A stretch of DNA of 64,000 nt from positions 682,001-746,000 of the forward strand of contig CAWAHU010000001.1 in NCBI GenBank assembly GCA_963781955.1. Reading direction: 5' to 3'. Shown here in pieces: positions 43,851 through 52,360 of this stretch (positions within the stretch are counted from its first letter, which is position 1; each line of letters opens with the position of its first letter). The stretch is from Bog-473 sp963781955 (lineage in GTDB: Bacteria > Actinomycetota > Acidimicrobiia > Acidimicrobiales > RAAP-2). The notes under the pieces are model-generated. The model saw only the letters and a list, made by a program, of their open reading frames with translations. It had not been told where the DNA came from and did no database searches. The translations under genes were made by a program, and so were the position numbers.

Positions 43851-43923
43851 ACGATACCACCGGGCCTCTGCGGCTCCGCGGGCCGCGTCGGGGTTCGCGG
43901 CCACGTCCGGCCGGACGTACACT
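43851..43923. promoter_or_regulatory. Divergent leaderless-type promoters of the catabolic cluster
   Basis: Minus-strand TATCGT (43851-43856) ends 6 nt before GTG 43844. Plus-strand TACACT (43918-43923) ends 8 nt before GTG 43932. Confidence 0.6.
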
Positions 43924-43931
43924 GCGCTGCC

Positions 43932-44693
43932 GTGACGGAATCCTTGGTCCGAGTGGAGCACGACAGCGGGATCCGGACGCTCACATTGGACTCGCCCCAC
44001 AACCGCAACGCCCTGTCGGCGGCGCTGCTGGACCAGTTGGGCGGTTCCCTGCACGCGGCGACGAACGACCCGGAGGTGCGCGCGGTGGTGCTGACCGGCT
44101 CGGGATCGGTGTTCTGTTCGGGCGCCGACCTCTCCGAGCGGGGGTCGGCCGCGCCGAACCGGATGCCCCAGATCCTCACCACCCTGGTCGAGAGCCCCGT
44201 CCCCGTCATCGCCCGGGTCAACGGGCACGCCCGCGCCGGTGGTATCGGGCTGGTGGCGGCGGCCGACATTGCGGTGGCGCCCGCCGCGGCGACGTTTGCC
44301 TTCACCGAGGTGCGGGTCGGCGTCGCCCCGGCCATGATCATGGTCCCCGCCCTCAGGGTCACCGAGCCGCGGGCCCTGACGCGCTGGGTGCTCACGGGGG
44401 AGACGTTCACGGCCGAGGCGGCATCGTCGGCCGGGTTGCTCACGGCGGCGGTGGAGGACGAGGCCGCCCTCGAGGAATGGGTGGCCGTGTGCACGGGGGC
44501 GCTGCGCCAGGCGGCGCCGGGCGCGCTGCGCGCCACCAAGGGGTTGTTGCGAGGGCTTCGCGCCCAGGGCTGGACGGAGGGCATGGAGGCCGCGGCGGCG
44601 CTCTCGGCCCAACTGTTCGCGGGCCCCGAGGCGGCCGAGGGGATGGAGGCGTTCCTTCAGAAGCGCCGACCTGCCTGGGACTCGACGCCGTGA
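43932..44693 (+). CDS. Enoyl-CoA hydratase, methylglutaconyl/isohexenylglutaconyl-CoA hydratase-like
   Basis: A 253-residue crotonase: LDSPHNRNALSAALLDQL, SVFCSGADLSE, NGHARAGGIGLVAAADIAVA and FAFTEVRVGVAPAMI. The single retained Glu in FTEV with VGVAPAMI resembles LiuC/AtuE-type hydratases of the leucine and citronellol pathways, which fits the carboxylase genes that follow 10 bp later. The precise substrate is inference. Confidence 0.9.
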   Translation: MTESLVRVEHDSGIRTLTLDSPHNRNALSAALLDQLGGSLHAATNDPEVRAVVLTGSGSVFCSGADLSERGSAAPNRMPQILTTLVESPVPVIARVNGHARAGGIGLVAAADIAVAPAAATFAFTEVRVGVAPAMIMVPALRVTEPRALTRWVLTGETFTAEAASSAGLLTAAVEDEAALEEWVAVCTGALRQAAPGALRATKGLLRGLRAQGWTEGMEAAAALSAQLFAGPEAAEGMEAFLQKRRPAWDSTP

Positions 44694-44703
44694 GCCCGGC
44701 ACG

Positions 44704-46302
44704 GTGAGCACGCCGCTGCGATCGCGCCTGTCGGCGGTTGACGAGGCATTCAAGGAGCAGGCGGAGGCCATGCGGCTGATGGTCGAGGAGGTGGGTGCGC
44801 TCCATGACCAGGTGCTCGCGGGCGGCGGCGAGCACTACGTCGAGCGACACCGCGCCCGGGGCAAATTGATGGTGCGCGAGCGGCTCGAGGCGCTGGTCGA
44901 CCCGGGCACGCCCGTGCTCGAGCTGTGCCCGTTGGCCGGCCTGCACACCGGCGACCCCGTCGGGGGCGGCCTCGTGGTGGCGCTGGCGGAGGTGTCGCAC
45001 ACCCAGTGCCTGGTCATCGGCAACGACCCCACCGTCCGCGGCGGGACCACCAGCCCCACCACCATCCGCAAGCTGCTGCGCGCCATGGACGTGGCGGAGG
45101 TGAACCGCCTCCCCGTCGTGATCCTGGTCGAGTCCGGAGGTGCCGACCTCCCCCGCCAGGCCGATGTCTTCGTGCCCGGTGGCGAGCAGTTCCGCCGCCT
45201 GACGCAGCTCTCGGCGCAGGGCATCCCGACCGTGTGCGTGGTGTTCGGATCCTCCACCGCCGGCGGCGCCTACCTGCCGGGCATGAGCGACTACACGGTG
45301 ATGGTCGAGGACCGCGCCCGGGTCTTCCTGGGCGGTCCGCCGCTGGTGAAGATGGCCATCGGCGAGGAGGCCGACGAGGAGCAGCTCGGTGGTGCGTCCA
45401 TGCACGCGCACACCTCGGGCCTGTGTGACTACCTGGCACGCGACGAGGCCGACGCCCTGCGCATCGCCCGGGGGATCGTGGCCCACCTGCACTGGCCGAG
45501 ACTCGGGCCAGGGCCGGCGGGCCCGCCCGAGGAGCCGCGCTACCCGGCCGAGGAGTTGCTCGGCGTGGCCCCGGTCGACGTGCGGGTCCCCTTCGACGTG
45601 CGCGAAGTCCTCGCCCGCGTCCTCGACGGCTCACGCTTCGAGGAGTTCAAGCCCGCCTACGGTCACCAGCTCGTCTGCGGGTGGGGGTCGGTGGCCGGCT
45701 ACCCGGTGGGCGTCGTGGCCAACAACGGCATCCTCTTCTCGCCGGAGGCCCAGAAGGGAGCGCAGTTCATTGCGCTGTGCAACCGCAGCGACACCCCGAT
45801 CCTGTTCGTGCAGAACATCACCGGCTTCATGGTGGGCACGCGCTACGAGCAGGGTGGGATCATCAAGGACGGGGCCAAGCTGATCAACGCCGTCTCCAAC
45901 TCAGCCGTCCCGCACATCACCTTGATGGTGGGCGCCAGCTACGGCGCCGGTAACTACGCCATGGCGGGCCGGGCCTACGACCCCCGCTTCGTGTTCACCT
46001 GGCCCAACCACCGCATCGCGGTCATGGGGCCCAAGCAGCTCGCGGGTGTCCTCTCCATCGTCCGTCGCAACGCGGCGGAGGCCGCCGGCCGTCCGTTCGA
46101 CGAAGCCGCCGACGAGGAGTTGCGGCAGGCCACCGAGCAGCAGATCGAAGAAGAGTCGACGGCGCAGTACGCCACCGGGCGGCTCTGGGACGACGGCATC
46201 ATCGACCCACGCCACACGCGCACGGTGCTGGCCGTGGCGCTGACGGCCGTGCACTCGGCACCCGTGCGGGGCACGGCCGTCTTCGGGGTGGTGCGCCACT
46301 GA
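44704..46302 (+). CDS. Acyl-CoA carboxylase carboxyltransferase, methylcrotonyl-CoA type
   Basis: A 532-residue beta subunit: MRLMVEEVGALHDQVLAGGG, HRARGKLMVRERLEALVDPG, FGSSTAGGAYLPGMSDY, LFVQNITGFMVGTRYEQGGIIKDGAK, SYGAGNYAMAGRAYDPRF. These match MCC-beta (LiuB/AtuC) more closely than propionyl-CoA carboxylase. It transfers CO2 from biotin to methylcrotonyl- or geranyl-CoA. GTG start; its stop overlaps the next ATG as TGATG. Confidence 0.93.
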   Translation: MSTPLRSRLSAVDEAFKEQAEAMRLMVEEVGALHDQVLAGGGEHYVERHRARGKLMVRERLEALVDPGTPVLELCPLAGLHTGDPVGGGLVVALAEVSHTQCLVIGNDPTVRGGTTSPTTIRKLLRAMDVAEVNRLPVVILVESGGADLPRQADVFVPGGEQFRRLTQLSAQGIPTVCVVFGSSTAGGAYLPGMSDYTVMVEDRARVFLGGPPLVKMAIGEEADEEQLGGASMHAHTSGLCDYLARDEADALRIARGIVAHLHWPRLGPGPAGPPEEPRYPAEELLGVAPVDVRVPFDVREVLARVLDGSRFEEFKPAYGHQLVCGWGSVAGYPVGVVANNGILFSPEAQKGAQFIALCNRSDTPILFVQNITGFMVGTRYEQGGIIKDGAKLINAVSNSAVPHITLMVGASYGAGNYAMAGRAYDPRFVFTWPNHRIAVMGPKQLAGVLSIVRRNAAEAAGRPFDEAADEELRQATEQQIEEESTAQYATGRLWDDGIIDPRHTRTVLAVALTAVHSAPVRGTAVFGVVRH

Positions 46303-48290
46303 TGGCGACCGGCGCCGCGCCGTTCCGCCGCGTCCTGGTGGCCAACCGGGGCGAGATCGCCCGGCGCGTCATCCGGGGCGCCCACGAAGCCGGGTGCGAG
46401 GCCGTCGCGGTGTACGCGGCGGACGACGCCACGAGCCCCCACCTCGGTGAGGCCGATGCCGCCGTGCGGTTAGAGGGGACGGGGCTCGCCGACACCTACC
46501 TCGACCCGGTGGCGCTGGTGCAGGCGGCGCAAATTGCGGGCGCCGACGCGCTGCATCCGGGCTACGGGTTCCTCTCAGAGGATCCCGCCCTGGCCGAGGC
46601 GTGCACCCGGGCCGGCATCGTGTGGGTCGGGCCGTCCCCCGACGCCATCCGGATCATGGGACACAAGGCCCGGGCCAAGGAGCTGGTGGCCGCGGCCGGC
46701 GTGCCGGTGCTGCCCGGGGCTGCCGTGCCGGCCACCGACGGCCCGGACGCCGCGGCCTCCGCAGTGTCCGCCGTCGGTCTCCCGCTCCTGGTGAAGGCGT
46801 CCGCCGGTGGCGGTGGCCGGGGCATGCGTCCGGTGCACGACGAGGCCGACCTGGCCGGCGCACTAGCCGCCGCACGCCGCGAGGCCGCGGCGGCCTTCGG
46901 CTCGGACGAGGTGTTCGTCGAGCGCCTCCTGGCCGCGCCGCGCCACGTCGAGGTCCAGGTGGTGGCCGACGTCCATGGGACGGTGCTCCACCTCTTCGAC
47001 CGAGAGTGCTCGGTGCAGCGCCGGCACCAGAAGGTCCTCGAGGAGGCTCCGGCGGCGCTGGTGCCCGACGAGACCCGCCGGCACATGTGCGAGGCGGCCC
47101 TCGCCGCGGCGCGCGCCGTGGACTACGTCGGTGTGGGCACGGTCGAATTCCTGGTCGACGCCGACGGGTTCTACTTCCTCGAGATGAACACCCGGCTGCA
47201 GGTCGAGCACGGCGTGACCGAGTTGGTCACCGGTCGCGATCTGGTCGGACTGCAACTGGCTGTGAGTGCGGGCCGGCCCCTGCCGTTCGGGCAGGCCGAC
47301 GTGGTGGTGCAGGGGCACGCCGTCGAGGTGCGCCTGTGCGCCGAGCGACCGCGCGACGACTACCGGCCCACTCCCGGGACGGTGACGCACGTGCACTGGC
47401 CCGAGGGCCCTGGACTGCGCACCGACCGCGGTGTGGAGTCCGGCACCGTGGTCAGCCATGCCTACGACTCGCTGGTGGCCAAGCTCATGGCGCACCGCCC
47501 GGACCGCGAGGCCGCCGTCGGGGCACTCTCCCTGGCGCTGCGCGACCTGGAGCTCGACGGGCTCGAGACGAACCGTGGTCTCCTGGCGGCCGTGCTCGAC
47601 GACGAGGAGCTGCGCGCCGGACAGGTCGATGTCCACTGGTTGGAGCGGCGCAGTGACCTGCGGGCGGCGCAGCACGACGACGAGGTGCGGGGCCGCCATG
47701 CCGCCGCCGTGGCCTGCTGCCTGCTCGAGGCGCGCTCGTCCCGGAGCCTCGTCCCGGGCGCCCCTGCGGCGTGGCGCAACGTCGGCCACGCACTGCACGC
47801 CGACCGTCTCACGGATGCCGAGGGGACGCTCGAGGTGCGTGTGGCATCACCCGGCGCTCCCGTGCTGGTGCGCGACGCAGCGGTGGCCGGGTGGGAGCAG
47901 GTCGGGACGGCGACCACGCGCCACGGCGTGGTCGACCTCCTGGGTGTCGACGGGGTGCGCCGGCGCTACCGGGTGCGGTGCGCCTCGCACGCGGCGGAGG
48001 TCAACGGTCCCGAGGGGCAGTCCTCCTTCACCCTGCACAGCGAGGACGACCCCGACGAGGGCGGCGGCGTGGCCGGCGAGTGCCGGGCGCCATTGCCCGG
48101 TTCGGTCACGCGCGTGGCGGTGGCCGTGGGGGACGCCGTGGCCGAAGGAGACGTGCTGGTCGTGCTGGAGGCCATGAAGATGGAGCACCTGTTGCGTGCC
48201 GAGGGTGAGGGAACGGTGGCAGAGGTGGCCTGCGCGCCGGGTCAGCAGGTCGACGTCAACGACCTGCTGGTGTCGGTGGTGGCACGGTGA
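46302..48290 (+). CDS. Acyl-CoA carboxylase biotin carboxylase/BCCP subunit, methylcrotonyl-CoA type
   Basis: A 662-residue alpha subunit. Biotin carboxylase domain 1-450: LVANRGEIARRVIRGA, HPGYGFLSED, KASAGGGGRGMR, FLEMNTRLQVEHGVTE. A middle BT-like region follows, and a C-terminal biotinyl domain with EAMKMEH, biotin Lys626. Works with the preceding beta subunit. Start and stop both overlap neighbours, so alpha and beta are made in step. Confidence 0.95.
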   Translation: MATGAAPFRRVLVANRGEIARRVIRGAHEAGCEAVAVYAADDATSPHLGEADAAVRLEGTGLADTYLDPVALVQAAQIAGADALHPGYGFLSEDPALAEACTRAGIVWVGPSPDAIRIMGHKARAKELVAAAGVPVLPGAAVPATDGPDAAASAVSAVGLPLLVKASAGGGGRGMRPVHDEADLAGALAAARREAAAAFGSDEVFVERLLAAPRHVEVQVVADVHGTVLHLFDRECSVQRRHQKVLEEAPAALVPDETRRHMCEAALAAARAVDYVGVGTVEFLVDADGFYFLEMNTRLQVEHGVTELVTGRDLVGLQLAVSAGRPLPFGQADVVVQGHAVEVRLCAERPRDDYRPTPGTVTHVHWPEGPGLRTDRGVESGTVVSHAYDSLVAKLMAHRPDREAAVGALSLALRDLELDGLETNRGLLAAVLDDEELRAGQVDVHWLERRSDLRAAQHDDEVRGRHAAAVACCLLEARSSRSLVPGAPAAWRNVGHALHADRLTDAEGTLEVRVASPGAPVLVRDAAVAGWEQVGTATTRHGVVDLLGVDGVRRRYRVRCASHAAEVNGPEGQSSFTLHSEDDPDEGGGVAGECRAPLPGSVTRVAVAVGDAVAEGDVLVVLEAMKMEHLLRAEGEGTVAEVACAPGQQVDVNDLLVSVVAR

Positions 48291-50143
48291 GCGCGGTCGG
48301 CGGCGAGCACGCCGGCAGCGCCCACGCTGTGCTACGGATCGCCAACTGCAGCGGGTTCTTCGGGGACCGCACCGGCGCGGCGCTCGAGATGGTCGAGGGG
48401 GGGCCCGTCGACGTGCTCACGGGCGACTGGTTGGCCGAGTTGACGATGTACATCCTCCACAAGACCCGCGAGCGCAGCGGTGGCTACGCGCGGACCTTCC
48501 TGCGCGAGCTCGAGCCGGTGCTCCCCACCTGCGTCGAGCGGGGGATCACGGTGGTGGCCAACGCCGGCGGGCTCCAGCCCGAGGCGCTGGCCGAGGCGGT
48601 GCGCGAGCTGGGCCGCCGCCAGGGGGTCGACGTCAGCGTCGCCTCGGTTTCGGGCGACGACATCACGTCGCGCCTTGCCGAGCTGCGGGCCGGCGGCGAG
48701 GCGTTCGTCAACCTCGACACCGGTGAGCCACTGCCGGCACACGTCCAAGTGGTGACCGCCAACGCGTACCTGCGCGCCCGTCCGATCGCCGACGCGCTCG
48801 CCGCAGGCGCCCAGGTGGTGGTGACGGGACGGGTGACCGACGCCGCCCTGGTGGTCGGCCCGTCCCTGCACGCCTTCGGATGGGCCGACACCGACCTCGA
48901 CGCCATCGCCGGTGCCGTCGTCGCCGGCCACGTGATCGAGTGCGGCGCCCAGTGCTGTGGCGGCAACTACGCCTTCTTCGAGGAGGTGCCCGGCCGGGAG
49001 CGGATCGGGTTCCCGGTGGCCGAGGTCCACCCGGACGGGACGTCGGTGATCACCAAGCACCCAGGGACCGGCGGCATGGTCACGGCGGGGACGGTGACGG
49101 CCCAGCTGCTCTACGAGATCGGCGGCCCCCGGTACCTGAGCCCCGACGCCGTGGCGCGCTTCGACACCATCGGGCTCTCCGAGGAGGGTCCGGACCGCGT
49201 GCGCATCTCGGGCGTGCGGGGCGAGCCGCCCCCTCCCACGCTCAAGGTCACGGCGAACCTCGACGGGGGCTGGCGCAACGCAATGACCCTGGCACTCAGC
49301 GGCGCGCGGCCGGCCGAGAAGGCTCGGTTCGCCGCCGACGCCGTGTGGGCCGGAGTCCCCGGAGGTCGCGGCGCCTTTGTCGAGACGTCCGAGGGGCTCA
49401 CGGGGGATCTGACCGGAGGCGGGCTGGCCTACCTGCGCCTCGCCGTCCGGGGGGACGACGAGGCAGCGGTCGGGCGCGCGTTCTCCGGCGCGGTGATCGA
49501 GACCAGCCTGTCGAGCTATCCGGGGACGTTCTTCACCACCCCGCCCTCGGGCGCCCAGCGGGTCGCCCGCTACTGGCCCACGACCGTGGCCGCGTCGAGC
49601 GTGTCCCCACGCGTGGTGTGCGACGGGCGGGAGGTCGCCGTGTCCGAGCCGCCGGACGTCGGCGGCGCGCCGACCGGTGCCGGTGGGGGAGCGGGCGGTG
49701 AAGGTCCGGCCCTGGCCGTGGGCGCCGATGCGTCGGTGATCGGGGCGGCGACGGTGGCCGAAGGGCGGCCCGGGGACCTGGTGCGGGTGCCGCTGTGGGT
49801 GCTGGTGGGCGCGCGCTCGGGCGACAAGGGGGGCGACGCCAACATCGGCGTGTGGGCCGACGAGGACGCCGTGGCCGCCTGGCTGCTCGGCTCCTTCGGG
49901 ACCGACATGCTCGTGGCGCTCCTGGTCGAGGCCGCACCGTTCCCGGTGACCCGCTTCGCGCTCCCGAACCTGCGTGCCGTCAACTTCGTCGTCCACGGCA
50001 TCCTGGGCTGGGGCGTGGCGTCGAACTTGCGGCTCGACACCCAGGCCAAAGGGTTGGGGGAGCTGCTGCGGGCGCAGACGGTGGAGGTGCCCGCAGCCCT
50101 GGTGGCGGCCGGTCGGCCGGCCGCGCGGCTCGCCACCTGCTGA
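48287..50143 (+). CDS. atuA: Acyclic terpene utilization AtuA family protein
   Basis: A 618-residue AtuA/DUF1446 protein: LRIANCSGFFGDRTGAALEMVEGGPVD, LTGDWLAELTMYIL, GRVTDAALVVGP, HVIECGAQCCGGNYAFFEE, and a separate C-terminal AtuA-like domain (PLWVLVGARSGDKGGDANIGVWA). AtuA is required for citronellol/geraniol use in pseudomonads, though its reaction is not defined. The GTG overlaps the alpha-subunit stop (GTGA), so it belongs to the operon. Confidence 0.92.
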   Translation: MSAVGGEHAGSAHAVLRIANCSGFFGDRTGAALEMVEGGPVDVLTGDWLAELTMYILHKTRERSGGYARTFLRELEPVLPTCVERGITVVANAGGLQPEALAEAVRELGRRQGVDVSVASVSGDDITSRLAELRAGGEAFVNLDTGEPLPAHVQVVTANAYLRARPIADALAAGAQVVVTGRVTDAALVVGPSLHAFGWADTDLDAIAGAVVAGHVIECGAQCCGGNYAFFEEVPGRERIGFPVAEVHPDGTSVITKHPGTGGMVTAGTVTAQLLYEIGGPRYLSPDAVARFDTIGLSEEGPDRVRISGVRGEPPPPTLKVTANLDGGWRNAMTLALSGARPAEKARFAADAVWAGVPGGRGAFVETSEGLTGDLTGGGLAYLRLAVRGDDEAAVGRAFSGAVIETSLSSYPGTFFTTPPSGAQRVARYWPTTVAASSVSPRVVCDGREVAVSEPPDVGGAPTGAGGGAGGEGPALAVGADASVIGAATVAEGRPGDLVRVPLWVLVGARSGDKGGDANIGVWADEDAVAAWLLGSFGTDMLVALLVEAAPFPVTRFALPNLRAVNFVVHGILGWGVASNLRLDTQAKGLGELLRAQTVEVPAALVAAGRPAARLATC

Positions 50144-50179
50144 GGGCGGCCCCCGACCGTTGCGCAGGGAGATGGCAAC

Positions 50180-51355
50180 ATGGGCGCCGTGGAGTCGGTC
50201 GCCCGCCCGGTCGCGCTCGGTGCGGGGATCCTCTTCGTCGCGCTGACGGCGTGGAGCGTCTTCAGCGCCCTGGTCGTGCCGCGGGTCACCTCGTCGCCCG
50301 CCATGCGCATGCTGTCCGGCTTCCTCGGAGGATCGGCCCGCTGGCTCGCTCCGAAGTTGCGGTCCTACGAGGCGCGTGACCGTGTCCTGTCCTTCGTGGG
50401 CCCGGCGGCCATGGTGTGCCTCTTCGTGGTCTGGTTGGCCATGCTGGTGCTCGGCTTCGCGCTGATCGAGTGGTGGGCGGCCGGCGTCGATTTCGCCGCC
50501 TCGCTCGGCCTCGCAGGCTCCTCGGTCTTCACCCTGGGCATCGTCTCGTCGAGCCGGGCCGGCCCCCGGGTGGTCGAGGTGCTGGCTGCGGGCGTGGGGC
50601 TGCTGGTCATCGCGCTCGAGATCGCCTACCTCCCCGCGCTCTACGGGCAGTTCTCGGCCCGCGAGACCGAGGTGACCCTGCTGGAGGCCCGCTCGGGCAA
50701 CCCGGCCTGGGGGCCCGAGATCCTGGCTCGCCACTACTGGCTCGACACCATGGACGAACTGCCCCCGCTCTACGCCGACTGGGAGCGTTGGGCCGCCGCG
50801 GTGTCCGAGAGCCACGCCAACTACCCGGCCCTCATCTGGTTCCGCTCGCCCGTCCCGTCTCGCAGCTGGTTGCTGGCGCTGGTGGCCATGATGGACTCGG
50901 CGGCGCTGTACCACGCCGCCAGCCCCGAGCAGACACCCCGCCAGGCCCGACTCTGCCTGCGCATGGGCATCACCTGCCTGCGGTCCATGGCCCGGGCGCT
51001 GCACATCGACTATGACGAGGACCCGCTCCCGGATGCCGGCCTTCGCCTCAACCGAGCCGAATTCGACGACGGCTACGGACGCCTCGAGTCGGTCGCCTTC
51101 CCGGTCGAGCGCGACGCCGACGAGGCCTGGCGCCACTTCCAGGGCTGGCGCGTCAACTACGAGGGGATCGTCGACGCGCTGGCCGACATGATCGTGCCTC
51201 CGCCCGCTCCGTGGTTCAAGGAGCGGGTGGAGCTCGGGGCGGCCGGCCGCCCTCGCGTGGTCAACCGCACCCCCGACGAGCCCGAGGGGGCTCAGTTGTT
51301 CGGGTCGAGCAAGACCTTCAAGACGCCGTCGGAGCGGGAGTCGAACAACTCGTAG
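50180..51355 (+). CDS. Membrane protein with ion-channel-like two-helix region
   Basis: A 391-residue protein. About four N-terminal helices (16-38, 73-98, 104-122, 132-152) include FAASLGLAGSSVFTLGIVSSS, laid out like the pore loop of two-helix potassium channels but with TLGI where a filter reads TVGYG. The soluble C-terminal 230 residues hold many Trp/Tyr/Arg (ARHYWLDTMDELPPLYADWERW). Function unknown. The ATG has GGGAG upstream. Its 3' end runs 64 bp into the convergent dehydrogenase gene. Confidence 0.8.
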   Translation: MGAVESVARPVALGAGILFVALTAWSVFSALVVPRVTSSPAMRMLSGFLGGSARWLAPKLRSYEARDRVLSFVGPAAMVCLFVVWLAMLVLGFALIEWWAAGVDFAASLGLAGSSVFTLGIVSSSRAGPRVVEVLAAGVGLLVIALEIAYLPALYGQFSARETEVTLLEARSGNPAWGPEILARHYWLDTMDELPPLYADWERWAAAVSESHANYPALIWFRSPVPSRSWLLALVAMMDSAALYHAASPEQTPRQARLCLRMGITCLRSMARALHIDYDEDPLPDAGLRLNRAEFDDGYGRLESVAFPVERDADEAWRHFQGWRVNYEGIVDALADMIVPPPAPWFKERVELGAAGRPRVVNRTPDEPEGAQLFGSSKTFKTPSERESNNS

Positions 51356-52338
51356 GCCTCGGGGGCCCGGGACAGCCCCATCCGGTGGGTGAACGTGTCG
51401 GCCAGGCCGCCGAGGCGGCCCGACTGCACGAGCGGGACCAGTGCCGGCCACGTGCTCGGGATGGGAGCGAAGACGGCCCGCACGGTGAGGCTCTTGAACA
51501 GGACGTCGCCGAAGGGGAAGGGGAGCGCAGCGTTGAGGTTCACCCCGACCACCGAGATCGTGCCCCCCGGCGCGGCGCACGCCACGGCGTCGAGCACGGT
51601 CGCGTCGGCGCCCACGGCCTCGATCACGCTCTCGGCCCCCCGCCCGCCGGTGGCCTCGAGCACCTGGGCCGATCCGGGGGCGCTGCTGGCGTCGATCGGC
51701 TCGGCCCCGAGCAGCGCGGCGCGGGCGAGGCGTTCGGGCACGACGTCGACGGCCAGGATGCGCGACGGCCCGAAGAGCGAGGCGCACATGAGGGCCATCA
51801 CGCCGACCGGGCCCAGCCCGACCACGACCACGGTCGAGCCGGGGCGGATCTCCGCCCGCCGTGCGCCGAGGTATCCGGTCGGGAGGATGTCGGTCAGCAG
51901 CACTGCCTCCTCGTCGCCCACGCCCTCGGGGATGCGCAAGGCGAACTCGTCGGCGAACGGCACCGCCATGGCCTCGGCCTGACCGCCGGGCACGTCGGGC
52001 ACGGTGCCGAAGGCGGCCGTCTTGCCGGTCAGGCAGACGTTGGGCTGCCCGGCCCGGCACGGCGGGCAAGTACCGCACCCGATCACGCCCGAGACCAGCA
52101 CGCGGTCGCCCTTCGACAGCCCGTGCACCCCGGGGCCGACGTCGGTCACCCTCCCGATGGCCTCGTGACCGAGGCGGATGCCGGTGCCCGTCGGCGCGTC
52201 GTGGTACAGGTGCAGGTCCGAACCGCAGATGGCGGTCCGCTCCACGGCCACGATGATCCCCTCGGGCCCCGGGAGCACCGGGTCGGGGACATCGACGACG
52301 CTGACGGCACGCGGTCCTTCGAGGACGGTCGCTCGCAT
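51292..52338 (-). CDS. Zinc-dependent alcohol dehydrogenase, MDR family
   Basis: A 348-residue medium-chain dehydrogenase: AICGSDLHLYHD and GHEAIGRV (catalytic Zn), CGTCPPCRAGQPNVC (structural Zn, four Cys), and Rossmann VVVVGLGPVGVMALM. NAD(P)-linked oxidation of an alcohol or a polyol is expected. ATG 52338 follows TAGCCT on the minus strand by 6 nt. Its 3' end overlaps the convergent membrane-protein gene. Confidence 0.93.
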   Translation of the reverse strand: MRATVLEGPRAVSVVDVPDPVLPGPEGIIVAVERTAICGSDLHLYHDAPTGTGIRLGHEAIGRVTDVGPGVHGLSKGDRVLVSGVIGCGTCPPCRAGQPNVCLTGKTAAFGTVPDVPGGQAEAMAVPFADEFALRIPEGVGDEEAVLLTDILPTGYLGARRAEIRPGSTVVVVGLGPVGVMALMCASLFGPSRILAVDVVPERLARAALLGAEPIDASSAPGSAQVLEATGGRGAESVIEAVGADATVLDAVACAAPGGTISVVGVNLNAALPFPFGDVLFKSLTVRAVFAPIPSTWPALVPLVQSGRLGGLADTFTHRMGLSRAPEAYELFDSRSDGVLKVLLDPNN

Positions 52339-52344
52339 TCCCGC

Positions 52345-52350
52345 AGGCTA
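52345..52350 (-). promoter_or_regulatory. TAGCCT -10 element, leaderless start of alcohol dehydrogenase
   Basis: The minus-strand hexamer ends 6 nt before the ATG at 52338. TACAGT at 52362-52367 on the plus strand could drive clpS with a leader of about 30 nt. Confidence 0.55.
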
Positions 52351-52360
52351 CCGCGCTCGA

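Noticed and set aside
48332..52078. A 1248-codon open frame on the minus strand
   Set aside because: It lies opposite atuA and the membrane-protein gene and runs across the alcohol dehydrogenase in the wrong frame. Composition is the Arg/Gly/His-rich pattern of a GC-rich antisense frame, with no domain.
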